64,000 bases of DNA from Luteolibacter algae. GTDB lineage: Bacteria > Verrucomicrobiota > Verrucomicrobiia > Verrucomicrobiales > Akkermansiaceae. The position numbers and the translations under genes were made by a program. Below the pieces are notes generated by a model that worked only from the letters and a program-made list of their open reading frames with translations, was not told the DNA's origin and did not search any database. This document shows positions 44,625 to 53,926 of this stretch, piece by piece (positions within the stretch are counted from its first letter, which is position 1; every line of letters starts with the position of its first letter). Location of the stretch: positions 310,001-374,000 of the forward strand of contig NZ_JBHUIT010000002.1 of assembly GCF_042683045.1 (NCBI RefSeq), given 5' to 3'.

Positions 44625-45053
44625 TCAGCCTTTGTCATCGAGGTATTTCCACTGGCCCTTGAAGCGTTTGAAGCGGGACTTCTCGTGTAGCTCACTACGC
44701 TCGTTGTCACTGAAGTATTCCGCGATAAATTCGACTTTTCCCGTTTTATCGGCAGGACCGCCTTTCGATGTTCCCAGGATGGTGAGAAAGCTCCAGTCCG
44801 CCTCGTGTAGATGGGTTTCGAGCTCCTCCTTCATACCCGGCCATCGGCTCGCAGGATGCATGCTGGAAACGAGAAAGTCCGCGTTGCGGAAAAAATACGC
44901 GCTGTAACGGGCGCGCATCAGCTGAAGGGCGGTGGTGGGTTTATCCCGCCCGTAATGAAATGGCATGCAGCATTCCGCATAGATCTCCCGGCTCTTACAA
45001 GGGCACAGACCCGCTTCCCGTTCTCGGGGAATTTTCTCAATTTCATCGCTCAT
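44625..45053 (-). CDS. YchJ-family protein (SEC-C zinc motif, NTF2-like)
   Basis: 142 residues from the ATG at 45053; the frame is open to 45089. The N-terminal SEC-C zinc-binding motif reads LCPCKSREIYAECCMPFHYG with CxC...CC/H ligands, and the rest matches the UPF0225/YchJ fold (TALQLMRARYSAYFFRNADFLVSSMHP, VEFIAEYF, LHEKSRFKRFKGQWKYLDD). The biochemical role of the family is not established. The gene stands alone between terminator-like sequence and the Trx/PDZ gene on the same strand. Confidence 0.88.
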   Translation of the reverse strand: MSDEIEKIPREREAGLCPCKSREIYAECCMPFHYGRDKPTTALQLMRARYSAYFFRNADFLVSSMHPASRWPGMKEELETHLHEADWSFLTILGTSKGGPADKTGKVEFIAEYFSDNERSELHEKSRFKRFKGQWKYLDDKG

Positions 45054-45160
45054 GGGTGGTGTTCTCCGCCGGATCCGAGCCTTTCGCAAGAACGGAAACG
45101 CATGCGCGGCTTACAAAGAAACTGGCGGCTTTTGGGAAGCGGGAATGCTGCACCTCGGTG

Positions 45161-46924
45161 TTATTTCCCGGTGAGAGGAGTCAGTTCATCCAGAATTTCC
45201 CGTGTCATGGGGCTCACCTGTTTCGCCGGGGAGGCTGGCACTTCGAGTTCCAGGCCCACAGCTCCTGCGCAAATATCATCACGGCATGCTTGTGCGGAAA
45301 TATTCACCTTCACCGCTTGTTCCGGAGTCGCGAGCTTCACCGCGAAGTAGGAGACGCCCTGAAAACCCCAGGTGAACCAATGCATCTCCGGATCGGAAAA
45401 ATCCGTGGGTTCGGTCTGTAGCCATCCGCCTTTGATTTCCTGGTCGATCGTGATCTCAGTCGGGAGTTCCTGGTTTCCTTCGACGATTTTCCGTCCCTTC
45501 AACCGCGCTGCGTTGTCCATTGCAAAGCTATGCCAATCGGCAAAATGCCTGGCCTGCACCAAGAGATATTCACCTACCACAGCGGCCCGGTAGCCGACCG
45601 CCTTTTCCTTCCCGCTGGACAGGTATGCGGTTTCCGACCAGCCTAGGGATAGATCCGGAATATTTTCTTCCACAGGAGCTTTGCGGAAATTCATCTGTCC
45701 CGTCTTCAGATTGATATCGCGGAGTTTCCCCGCTCTTAGCACGCCTAGCCTCACCACACTGTTCGGAGCATGGAAGAGCTTGATGTATACGGAAGGATCA
45801 CTTGTCAACGGATTACTGGCTCTGCCATCCACACTAATGACAATGTCTCCAATCTCGAGATCGTGATGCCCGTTCATCGCCGCTTCGATATCGAGGCCGG
45901 TGACTTCCGAGGCGAAGCCTTTTTCCGGGAGGCGTAGTTTTTCTTTCTCTTTCTTTTGTAATTCCCGGCTTTCGAAAAACAATTGTGGCTCCACTGTCCA
46001 GTGACGGAATTCCAGGTCAGTCTTCCACCATTCCCGGGGTAGCGTGACCACCATTTCGGAAAGTTCCCCGTTTCGCTTCACGCCGAGAAGAATTTCCGGA
46101 GATAGTCGTGGGACCTTGTCGAGTTGATACTGGAGATCTCCAAAAGTTAGCACGGTGGTCCCATTCAGACTGGCAACCGTATCTCCCGCCATGATGCCGG
46201 CGTCAGCGGCTGCTCCCTTCGTCTCTTTCAAAAGCAGCCCCTTCGGCACATCCAGATATAGACCCAGCCGCTTGATATCGGGCGACCGGTATAGGTCCGA
46301 AATGGGGTCCAGCAGCCCGGCATGCGCCTTTTCTTGCATCGAATAATCCGCAATCAGATGGCACTCCGTGCAGCGGTTCTTTTGAATCACCTCCCGGTTC
46401 AGTAATCCGATATCCTCCGGCTTGAAATTGGCGGTCGCCCCGGTGGAAGCCCGTCTTCCCTCTTTGAACGCTTCATGTTCGGAAAGCCCCAGCGTTAGCG
46501 CCAGCTCCAGGCTGTCCAAATTCAGGTAGGTGTCTGCGGCGACTTCATCCCTCCCGCCATATCGCAAATAGATGTCCTCATTCCCATTGATGATGAAATA
46601 ATAGAGAGAGTTGTGCCAGTCGCGGTCATAGTGGGCGATATTCACTCCTGACATGCTCGTCACCCGCGCTAGAACATAGCGGGACATCAGTTTCCCGCGC
46701 GGTGAATCCGGCTCGGTGTAGTAGTATACCTGTGCATCGAACTCGCGGCCGTTGACGCACGGTGCACAACGAAATTCGAGGAACAGCGGCTTACCGCTTG
46801 CCTTGGCCTCCGCGAGCGCCTCTGGCAAAGAGGCATGCCAAAACAACGCCTCTCCCCGGACTTCCGCTGCAAAAACGCAAGTCCAGAAAGAGGCTACTAA
46901 CAACAAACAACGAAAAGCCATCAT
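45161..46924 (-). CDS. Exported thioredoxin-like/haem-motif/PDZ protein (Trx7/PDZ (seleno)protein type)
   Basis: 587 residues. A signal peptide is followed by a thioredoxin-like domain (about 28-150) with C53-A-P-C56 in LFLEFRCAPCVNGREFD; a c-type haem attachment motif C185-T-E-C188-H189; a first PDZ domain (about 218-300, GLYLDVPKGLLLKETKGAAADAGIMAGD); and a second PDZ-like segment (about 330-405). The C-terminal part is about 170 residues of unknown fold. The layout matches planctomycete/verrucomicrobial Trx7/PDZ (seleno)proteins, in which the second redox residue can be selenocysteine; here the codon is TGC, so it is the Cys form. It overlaps the EF-hand gene by 4 bases, so translation is coupled. 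Confidence 0.82.
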   Translation of the reverse strand: MMAFRCLLLVASFWTCVFAAEVRGEALFWHASLPEALAEAKASGKPLFLEFRCAPCVNGREFDAQVYYYTEPDSPRGKLMSRYVLARVTSMSGVNIAHYDRDWHNSLYYFIINGNEDIYLRYGGRDEVAADTYLNLDSLELALTLGLSEHEAFKEGRRASTGATANFKPEDIGLLNREVIQKNRCTECHLIADYSMQEKAHAGLLDPISDLYRSPDIKRLGLYLDVPKGLLLKETKGAAADAGIMAGDTVASLNGTTVLTFGDLQYQLDKVPRLSPEILLGVKRNGELSEMVVTLPREWWKTDLEFRHWTVEPQLFFESRELQKKEKEKLRLPEKGFASEVTGLDIEAAMNGHHDLEIGDIVISVDGRASNPLTSDPSVYIKLFHAPNSVVRLGVLRAGKLRDINLKTGQMNFRKAPVEENIPDLSLGWSETAYLSSGKEKAVGYRAAVVGEYLLVQARHFADWHSFAMDNAARLKGRKIVEGNQELPTEITIDQEIKGGWLQTEPTDFSDPEMHWFTWGFQGVSYFAVKLATPEQAVKVNISAQACRDDICAGAVGLELEVPASPAKQVSPMTREILDELTPLTGK

Positions 46925-47763
46925 TCCAGCAGGGGAAGCATTTCAGAGACCGGCAGCCAATAGGTCCGTTGCCAGATTTCAGATACAGGCACGGTATCGG
47001 AATCCCCCTTCAAATGTTTCCAGACGGTTTCGTCATCGGCCGCAAATTCGGAATATTCTGACTGATCGATTTTTCCGTCCTCGTTCCCGTCCAGGTTGGA
47101 AAGAGATGCCGCCAGATGAACCTGCACGGCTTTCAGCCCCAGGTCCGCCGCAAAATGCGAAACGACTTCACTCTCATCGATCATCCCGTCTTTGTTCAGG
47201 TCATCACCCTCGAAATGTCCGCGCTGATGCCAATCCACACCGTCTTCCTCGATTTCTCCCCTGACAGGGACACCCAGAGAGTATTCCTTGATGTTCAGCT
47301 TTCCGTCTCCATCGCCATCGACTTTCATTTTGTCTTCCAATAGAAACACCAGCTGGCCACGGATCGAATCACGGATCTCAGCTTCATCCAGCTTCAGGTT
47401 CTTATCGAGATCCAGGTCTTTCAGATACTCCACATCCGCTTGGCCCATTTGAGCCATGCGCGAGAGGCGCTCGGCATGATGATCCTCATAGATCTTACGG
47501 TCTTTCTCAGGCATCTGGGCCAGTTCCGCCTCAGACTTTTTCATTTCCGGATGCACGGGAGGAGGATTTCCAAATCCCATTCTCCGCAAAGCGCTGACGA
47601 GCGGGACAAGTTTTTCCCCGCTTTCATCCACCTCGGAAAGTGCCAGGCGGATATGCCGGGATGAGATTTCGGAAGTCTCCGTAAGGACTTTTTCGGTTTC
47701 CGGGGAAACTTCCGCATGCAGGGCTGCCGAAAGCCCGAACAGACATAACAATGAAATTTTCAT
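46921..47763 (-). CDS. Secreted EF-hand calcium-binding protein
   Basis: 280 residues with a signal peptide (MKISLLCLFGLSAALHA). Four EF-hand loops are visible at about 118-129 (DLDKNLKLDEAE), 149-160 (DGDGDGKLNIKE), 188-199 (DLNKDGMIDESE) and 225-236 (DGNEDGKIDQSE). The second and fourth fit the calcium-loop consensus best. The protein has no enzyme motif and is probably a calcium-responsive partner. It starts 2 bases after the TonB receptor stop and overlaps the Trx/PDZ gene start by 4 bases, so the three genes form one operon. Confidence 0.87.
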   Translation of the reverse strand: MKISLLCLFGLSAALHAEVSPETEKVLTETSEISSRHIRLALSEVDESGEKLVPLVSALRRMGFGNPPPVHPEMKKSEAELAQMPEKDRKIYEDHHAERLSRMAQMGQADVEYLKDLDLDKNLKLDEAEIRDSIRGQLVFLLEDKMKVDGDGDGKLNIKEYSLGVPVRGEIEEDGVDWHQRGHFEGDDLNKDGMIDESEVVSHFAADLGLKAVQVHLAASLSNLDGNEDGKIDQSEYSEFAADDETVWKHLKGDSDTVPVSEIWQRTYWLPVSEMLPLLE

Positions 47764-47765
47764 AA

Positions 47766-49733
47766 TTAGAATTCGTAGGCTGCTCCGATGCGGAATTCAC
47801 GGCCGGCACTTGCGAAGCCAGAGTCGGTGAAGATCGTGTGATCCTGGTATTGCTCGTTGAAGATATTGTCCACGTTGAGAGAGAGGCTCAGCCCCTCGAC
47901 CTGCTTCACATCCCACCGGATAAACGTGTTCACGAGGAAATAGGAATCCTTTGCCGCAACAGCCGGGAATCGACCGAATGGAATTTCCTCCACTTCCTCC
48001 CGATACTCGATATTGCCACCAAATGTCAGACCGCTTTCCTGGTGGTTATAGCTCGCCTGGGTAATCCATTGCCGCCCGGCAACAACCATGCCCGTATCAT
48101 CTAGATAGGCATATCCCTCCACCTCCGGATTATTTTCCGTCACTGATAGAGATACGAGAAAACCATCCTTTTGATAACCAACCCTGGCCTCATAGCCATC
48201 GTTCATCACGTCTCCGTAACTGGTTGCTCCGCCAATCGGATAAATGTAATTTTCGATCGTTTGGTCGAAATAGGATGCATCGGCAAAAAAGCCGTCACGC
48301 TCGAACGCTGCTGTGATTTTGAAGGTTTCCGCATCTTCGCCAGACAAGCCAGCTGGCTTGGCCGCCGGGAAAAACGCCTCGCGTATGCCCACTCCGCGGT
48401 ATGCCTCCGCGTATCCCGCCGTGAGCGTGAACTCTTCCACCGGCTTGAACTCCAGCGCCACATTGGGGCTGAACTCGGATGAATCATTATCCGTGCCCGT
48501 GATGTCCTCGAAGTCATACACATCGAAGCGCCCACCGAAGCTCAGGCCGAACATCCGGTGAAACTGCCAATCGTTCTGGAGAAAGAAACCGTAGGCCAGC
48601 TCCTCCTCACTGGCACCCGTAACCCCGTAGGCCACGGATGTCACATCGCTCTCCGTGCTTTTGAAATCAAAGCCATAGGTGCTGGAGAAGGTATCGGTAA
48701 ACATCGAGGTGTTGCGCACACTGATTCCGAAGGTTTCCAGCAAGGCATTCTCTCCTGTCGTTTCCCGGGTGTATTCCTGTCCGGTGAAATACGTGTTCGC
48801 CTTCAGGTCCACCAGGGGGTTGTTTCCAGGCGTAAAGCGGTAAGTCGCGCTGAATGTATCGCGGGAGATCTCATTGCGTTGCAAGACACCTGTTGGGCGC
48901 CCGGATGAATTGAGGAAATCCTCAGTCACATTGAGACGGTCATAGGCGAACGTGTCACTCAGGACATGCTCAAAACCGACATCCAGGCTGTGACCGCCAT
49001 CAAAACGACCCGAAAGCTTCATGAGAAAGCTTTCCGAAGAATAGTCGGTCAAATCGACGTTGTCTCCATTTCCATCCTCGTAGTCATCCTTGTCCGTGTA
49101 ACCACCTGAGAGGAGGATGGCCCAGTTCTCGCCGAGACGTGATGCGAGAGTCTGTGAAAAGCGATAGCCTTCACCGTTGGAATAATACATCCCCTTGCTC
49201 AGTCCGTAGAAATCTTCACCTTCCCCAATCAGATCGAAAGCGTTCTTGGTCTCGAATTGCAGCGATCCGTTCAATGCGCCGAGTCCTTGCAAGGCATTGC
49301 CGGCGCCACTGGAAACTTCCACCTGCTTGATGAGATCCGGCTCAATGACCACTGCACCATTGTGGTGCGAGATATTGCCCTAGACCGCACCATCGATTGT
49401 CACATTGCTCAAATTGCTTTCCAGCCCGTTGACGAAAATCTGCTGGGCCTGTGCGCGGCCGCCATTCACGTCCACGGCAGGAGTCTTCTGGAAGACTTCA
49501 TCGAGATCCGTCGCATTGATCTCGACCAGATCCTCGGCGGTAACCAGGCCTGCCGCATCCAGCTGCCGCTCTTCCTCCCCGCGGACGACGAGAGGATCAA
49601 GCCCTTCGATCTCTTCCTCCCGCTCCGTGCCGGGTTCCTGTGCATTTGCTTGTAGGACCAATGCTGGTGCGGCCCCCATCACAAGCGCCAGCCTTGCTGA
49701 CCTTCCGAGATTCCATTGTTGCGTTTGCTTCAT
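47766..49733 (-). pseudogene. TonB-dependent outer-membrane receptor with in-frame amber codon
   Basis: The reading frame from 49733 to 47766 codes for a TonB-dependent receptor of about 655 positions, interrupted by TAG at codon 118 (minus strand, 49382-49380). Before the stop: signal peptide, a plug domain with EEIEGLDPLVVRGEEER and FVNGLESNLSNVTIDGAV. After it: NISHHNGAVVIEPDLIKQVEVSSGAG, then beta-barrel strands to FRIGAAYEF at the C-terminus, typical of these porins. CAG (Gln) to TAG is a likely origin because related plugs have a Gln there. A GTG at 49352 follows the stop but would lack signal peptide and plug. The substrate is unknown; metal chelates or cofactors are usual for the family. 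Confidence 0.85.
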
Positions 49734-49787
49734 GTCGCACGCCTTTTCCCCCGGATTGTTGCCGAGGTAAATATGTTATTGAGACGC

Positions 49788-49815
49788 AGTATAAATTAGG
49801 TGAATTATCTATCAA
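49788..49815 (-). promoter_or_regulatory. Candidate promoter of the TonB/EF-hand/Trx-PDZ operon
   Basis: On the minus strand, TTGATA (49815-49810), a 16-base spacer and TATACT (49793-49788). The predicted start near 49781 gives a leader of about 48 bases to the ATG at 49733. Confidence 0.5.
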
Positions 49816-49821
49816 ATGAAA

Positions 49822-49850
49822 AGGCCGGTGCCCTCTTCGGACACCGGCCT
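49822..49850 (-). terminator. Candidate pnp terminator
   Basis: AGGCCGGTG (49822-49830) pairs perfectly with CACCGGCCT (49842-49850). On the minus strand it is followed by TTTCATTTG, a weak T-run, about 24 bases after the pnp stop codon. Confidence 0.65.
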
Positions 49851-49873
49851 GATGAATTCTGCTTTCGTGGAAG

Positions 49874-52036
49874 TTACGCGAGCGGCGTTGTAACCTCTTC
49901 GACAGGGCCTGCGGAAGCGGCTTCCTCAGCTTTCTGATCACGCAGCCATGCACGGCGGGACATCTTCACGCGACCCTTTTCGTCCACGCCAAGGCATTTT
50001 GCTGTGAGCATTTCGCCTTTTTTGACGACGTCTTCCACTTTCTCCACGCGGCCTTCGGCCAGCTCCGAGATGTGAACGAGACCGTCCTTGCCGGGAAGCA
50101 CTTCCATGAATGCACCGAAGGCGGTGACCGAAACAACGCGACCTGTGTAGGTGTTGCCGACTTCGATTTCCTGGAACATGCGGTCGATCATCGCTTTCGC
50201 GCGCTCGAGGCCTTCCTGCTTGGATGCGTAGATGTGCACGGTGCCATCGTCCTCGATGTTCAGCTCTGCGCCGGATTCGGCTTGGATGGCTTTGATGTTT
50301 TTACCGCCAGGTCCAATGAGCTCGCCGATACGATCCTGTGGAATCTTGACGGAAACGATGCGTGGCGCGTGGGCGCTGAGTTCCTTCGGAGTGGTGATGG
50401 ACTCTGCCATTTTGGCGATGACTTTCGTGCGACCGTCTTTTGCGATTTTGATCGCTTCCTCAAGCATGGAGAGCGGGAGGCCCGGGAGCTTGAGGTCGAG
50501 CTGGTAGCCCGTCACACCGACATCGGTGCCGCAAAGTTTGAAATCCATGTCGCCGTAGAAATCCTCGGAGCCGATGATATCCAGAAGCATTTTGTGGGAT
50601 TTGAGGGATCCATCCTCGTTGTTCTCGGTAACGAGACCTACGGAGATACCACCAACCGGGCGGATAAGTGGAACACCGGCATCAAGAAGAGCCATGGTGC
50701 CAGCGCATACGGAAGCCATCGAGGTGGAGCCGTTGGATTCCATAACTTCGGAGGAAACGCGCATGGCGTATGGGAAATCCTCTTCGGATGGGATGACGGG
50801 CTCGATCGAGCGCTCGGCGAGGGAGCCGTGGCCGATTTCGCGGCGGTTGATGCCGCCCATGCGTCCGCATTCACCTACGGAGAATGGAGGGAAGTTGTAA
50901 TGGAGGATGAAACGTTTCTCATCCACACCACCTGCGTAGTTGTCGAAATGCTGTTTTTCATCAGCTGGTGCGAGGGTGGCTATGCCAAGTGCCTGTGTTT
51001 CACCACGGGAGAAAATAGCAGAGCCGTGGACGCGTGGCAGGGTGCCGACTTCCCCGTAGAGCGGGCGAAGATCGCCGATCTGGCGGCCGTCCGCACGGAT
51101 TCCTTTCTCCATGATGGAGATACGGAACGCTTTTTTCTGAAGGTATTCGAAGGCCTGCTCGACATCGAAATCAGTTGCCTCGGGAGCACGCTCCTTGATG
51201 GCTGCTTCGACTTCATCGCGGAGTGCTCCGACCTTTTTGGCACGCTCGGTTTTGGAAGCGGCGTAGATTGCATCTTCGATGCGGTCGCCGGCGATTTCGT
51301 AGGCGATTTCGAGAAGATTTTCTTTTGCGAGCGTGAGTTCGTATTCGCGCTTCGGCTTGCCGCATTTCGCGACGAGTTCCTCCTGAGCTTCTACAATTTT
51401 GGTTACTGCTGCTTGGGCGAAGTGGAGGGCTTTGATGAATTCATCTTCCGGGAGCTCATTGGCTTGGCCCTCGATCATGATTACGTCGGTTTTGTTGCCA
51501 ACATAGATGAGGTCGAGATCGCTTTCGGCACGCTCATCGTGTGTCGGGTTGATGAGGAATTCACCATCAACACGGCCTACGCGGACGGCGCCGATCGGGC
51601 CTTCGAAAGGAATGTCGGAAATGGCGAGGGCGGCTGATGCGCCGTTCATCGAGAGGATGTCGGAATCGTTGATGCCATCCGCACTGAGAAGAATGGCGAC
51701 GATTTGTGTTTCGTAGAGGTAGCCTTTCGGGAAAAGAGGGCGCAGCGGGCGGTCCGTCATGCGGCAGGTGAGAATTTCCTTTTCGGTAGGACGGCCTTCA
51801 CGCTTGAAGTAGCCTCCCGGGAAGACACCGGCTGCGGTGGCTTTCTCCTTGTATTCTACGGAAAGCGGGAACCAGGTTTGGCCCGGGCGCACTTTGGTTT
51901 GGGAAACAGCGGTGACGAGGATGATGGTTTCCCCGCAACGGACGGTTACTGCACCGTCCGCAAGTTTGGCAAGTTTGCCGGTTTCGATTGTCATCGGATT
52001 GCTACCGACATCAACCGTGACTGATTGGATGTTCAT
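49874..52036 (-). CDS. pnp: Polyribonucleotide nucleotidyltransferase (PNPase)
   Basis: 720-residue phosphorolytic 3-prime to 5-prime exoribonuclease. Two RNase PH cores are recognisable: the first with PLSVEYKEKATAAGVFPGGYFKREGRPTEKE-type sequence and the second with ILHYNFPPFSVGECGRMGG and FPYAMRVSSEVMESNGSTSMASVC. The KH domain is at about 558-610 (RIGELIGPGGKNIKAIQ) and the S1 domain at about 622-690 (GRVVSVTAFGAFMEVLPGKDGLVH). The C-terminal tail is short. It is downstream of rpsO with a hairpin in between, as in many bacteria. Confidence 0.97.
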   Translation of the reverse strand: MNIQSVTVDVGSNPMTIETGKLAKLADGAVTVRCGETIILVTAVSQTKVRPGQTWFPLSVEYKEKATAAGVFPGGYFKREGRPTEKEILTCRMTDRPLRPLFPKGYLYETQIVAILLSADGINDSDILSMNGASAALAISDIPFEGPIGAVRVGRVDGEFLINPTHDERAESDLDLIYVGNKTDVIMIEGQANELPEDEFIKALHFAQAAVTKIVEAQEELVAKCGKPKREYELTLAKENLLEIAYEIAGDRIEDAIYAASKTERAKKVGALRDEVEAAIKERAPEATDFDVEQAFEYLQKKAFRISIMEKGIRADGRQIGDLRPLYGEVGTLPRVHGSAIFSRGETQALGIATLAPADEKQHFDNYAGGVDEKRFILHYNFPPFSVGECGRMGGINRREIGHGSLAERSIEPVIPSEEDFPYAMRVSSEVMESNGSTSMASVCAGTMALLDAGVPLIRPVGGISVGLVTENNEDGSLKSHKMLLDIIGSEDFYGDMDFKLCGTDVGVTGYQLDLKLPGLPLSMLEEAIKIAKDGRTKVIAKMAESITTPKELSAHAPRIVSVKIPQDRIGELIGPGGKNIKAIQAESGAELNIEDDGTVHIYASKQEGLERAKAMIDRMFQEIEVGNTYTGRVVSVTAFGAFMEVLPGKDGLVHISELAEGRVEKVEDVVKKGEMLTAKCLGVDEKGRVKMSRRAWLRDQKAEEAASAGPVEEVTTPLA

Positions 52037-52159
52037 TTTCTTATGTTCTTCTTTTACTTACGTCAAAGCCCGGCTGCCGTGTGCAAGCCGAGCTATCATG
52101 GTTTTCGGGGAATCCCCGGGGGGAGGGTTCTTAAAAAGAACGCATACCCTTTTTGCGAG

Positions 52160-52188
52160 GCAGCCACGAGAGAGACTCCCGTGGCTGC
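52160..52188 (-). promoter_or_regulatory. Hairpin in the rpsO-pnp intercistronic region
   Basis: GCAGCCACG (52160-52168) and CGTGGCTGC (52180-52188) form a perfect 9-bp stem with an 11-base loop. No T-run follows on the minus strand, so readthrough into pnp is expected. It sits in the pnp leader, where comparable hairpins in other bacteria are RNase III processing sites. Confidence 0.5.
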
Positions 52189-52207
52189 TGTTGCGAGATG
52201 GTCCGGA

Positions 52208-52477
52208 TTAGCGGCGGAGTCCGAGGTCTCCAATGAGTTTCACATAGCTTTCCTCATTCTTGCCCTTGATGTAATCAAGAAGCTTGCGGCGCTGGGCTAC
52301 GAGCTTGAGGAGGCCGCGGCGTGAGGAGAAATCCTTTTTGTGCGCGTTGAGGTGATCCGTGAGGTGGAGGATGCGAAGGGTAAGGAGGGCCACTTGATAA
52401 GTTGCGCTGCCGGTGTCGCCTTCGTGTGCTTGGAACGACTTGAGGTCGATTTCTTTTTGTGGTGCGTTTACGCTCAT
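52208..52477 (-). CDS. rpsO: 30S ribosomal protein S15
   Basis: 89-residue primary 16S rRNA-binding protein. The signature DTGSATYQVALLTLRILHLTDHLNAHKKDFSSRRGLLKLVAQRRKLLDYIK is nearly canonical, and the C-terminus YVKLIGDLGLRR is typical. It is transcribed before pnp. No Shine-Dalgarno sequence is seen in the leader (CATCCCTTATTTATT before the ATG), unusual for a ribosomal protein gene outside SD-poor phyla. Confidence 0.97.
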   Translation of the reverse strand: MSVNAPQKEIDLKSFQAHEGDTGSATYQVALLTLRILHLTDHLNAHKKDFSSRRGLLKLVAQRRKLLDYIKGKNEESYVKLIGDLGLRR

Positions 52478-52626
52478 AATAAATAAGGGATGGGCTTAGC
52501 GTTCATCGCCAAGCCGTCCTAGTCGCGCGGAATGAAGCGGGGATGAGAGTGGATTGCAAGGATTTTCGCTGTCTGGGCGGCTGGTTTGTTTATGTTTCTT
52601 AATGGTTTCTGGGTTGTTGAAAATTT

Positions 52627-53151
52627 TCAGGAGATGCGGTTCCACGGCATTTTTGCTAGCATCATGCCCATTCCGCAGGTGTCTGTGAGACCGGCAAAGG
52701 CCAGCCCGGATCCTACAAATAGGGGAATTCCAAGCCAGTAAGGATGAACCAGGAGACCCAATAGGGAGCCAAATACTACCAATGATCCGGCCGCGATTCT
52801 CACCTGTCGCTCCAGAGACATGGTTGATTTTCCATGATTCAGCGGCAGCCCGGCCGCGGCCCAGGCATCGATTCCCCCGTCGATGATGACGGTGTCGGCA
52901 AGGTTTTGTCCGGCGAGTTTTGCTTTGGCTTTCGCAGAGCGGGCGCCGGATTTGCAGAGAAGATAGATGGGCTGATTTTCCACAACCCCATGGATTTTAT
53001 CCGCGTTGAGCTCATCCAGAGGCAGGAGGGTGGAGCCTTCAATATTCCGCTCTCTGTATTCCGCAGGCGTGCGCACATCAATGATCTGGGCTGGAGTGAT
53101 CTGGCTGGAGGATAGCTTTTGATGGAGAGCTTCGACTTGGATTGTGTTCAT
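52627..53151 (-). CDS. Rhodanese-domain membrane protein (YgaP-like)
   Basis: 174 residues. An N-terminal rhodanese domain (about 1-105) has the catalytic loop C66-K-S-G-A-R-S with the active cysteine and preceding strand IYLL. The C-terminal part (about 115-170) contains two hydrophobic helices (IAAGSLVVFGSLLGLL and GIPLFVGSGLAFAGLT) of the DUF2892 type. This architecture matches E. coli YgaP, a membrane-bound sulfurtransferase. It is monocistronic, and the sulfur donor is unknown. Confidence 0.88.
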   Translation of the reverse strand: MNTIQVEALHQKLSSSQITPAQIIDVRTPAEYRERNIEGSTLLPLDELNADKIHGVVENQPIYLLCKSGARSAKAKAKLAGQNLADTVIIDGGIDAWAAAGLPLNHGKSTMSLERQVRIAAGSLVVFGSLLGLLVHPYWLGIPLFVGSGLAFAGLTDTCGMGMMLAKMPWNRIS

Positions 53152-53282
53152 GATTTATCTTTAAGGTGGCTTGGTAAAATTTCCAGCGATGACTCAATCT
53201 GCCGCGCGTATGTGGAATGGTTCCGGAAAATGCCGGGTGGCTATTGGCGTTCTGTCGTGTTTTAGTCTGGCCAGCGCGACTG

Positions 53283-53897
53283 ATGACTTACTTTCTCTAT
53301 GTATTCGATCTCACAGGTGTATTCTTTTTCGCCATTTCAGGGGCGATCGCTGGACGCAAGAACGAGATGGATATCTTCGGGATGTTTATGCTGGCTCTGG
53401 TCACCGCAATTGGCGGCGGCACGCTGCGGAGCCTTTTGATCGGAGTGACGCCGCCTCCGGTCTTGAGGGATCCGGCTTACATTTCGCTCGCGGCGGGCGC
53501 TACCATCGTCTCGCTGTTCGCAGAGCCACTGTGGGAGAAATGGCAGCGGGCGGTATCGCTCTTTGATGCGGTGGGGCTTGGAGTTTTTGTATGTATCGGA
53601 ATACAGGTCGCACAGAATCAGGGACTTGCGCCATGGGCGTGCCTGGCGATGGGCTTGGTCACCGCGACTTTCGGCGGGGTGCTAAGAGATCTTTTCCGGG
53701 CAGAGGTTCCTTTGATTTTCCGGAAGGAGATTTATGCGACGGCGGCTTTGCTCGGCGGGCTTGTCTACCTTTTGGGTGACTTGCTGGGAATGCTGCCACG
53801 TTATAATATACCGATTACCACGGTGGTGACCGCCGGGATCCGCCTAGCCGCGATCCATTTCGGGTTGCGGCTGCCCCTCCAGGCGAGAGAGGAATAA
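53283..53897 (+). CDS. TRIC-type trimeric cation channel family protein (UPF0126)
   Basis: 204 residues from the ATG at 53283; the frame is open from 53217. Two internal repeats of three helices each, with the paired motifs IGGGTLRSLLI and FGGVLRDLF, identify the TRIC/UPF0126 (YadS-type) family. Prokaryotic members form trimeric potassium-selective channels, and some may have other substrates. Sequence alone does not tell the ion. It is divergent from the rhodanese gene and convergent with a sugar isomerase-like gene. Confidence 0.87.
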   Translation: MTYFLYVFDLTGVFFFAISGAIAGRKNEMDIFGMFMLALVTAIGGGTLRSLLIGVTPPPVLRDPAYISLAAGATIVSLFAEPLWEKWQRAVSLFDAVGLGVFVCIGIQVAQNQGLAPWACLAMGLVTATFGGVLRDLFRAEVPLIFRKEIYATAALLGGLVYLLGDLLGMLPRYNIPITTVVTAGIRLAAIHFGLRLPLQAREE

Positions 53898-53926
53898 TAG
53901 CGTTACCAGGTCTGCCCTCGGAAACC

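Noticed and set aside
46755..46765. Selenocysteine codon in the Trx/PDZ protein
   Set aside because: The second cysteine of CAPC is encoded by TGC, there is no in-frame TGA, and no SECIS-like structure is needed.
49780..49820. Fur box upstream of the TonB receptor
   Set aside because: GATAGATAATT gives only a partial match to the 19-bp palindrome. The promoter-like spacing explains the sequence equally well.
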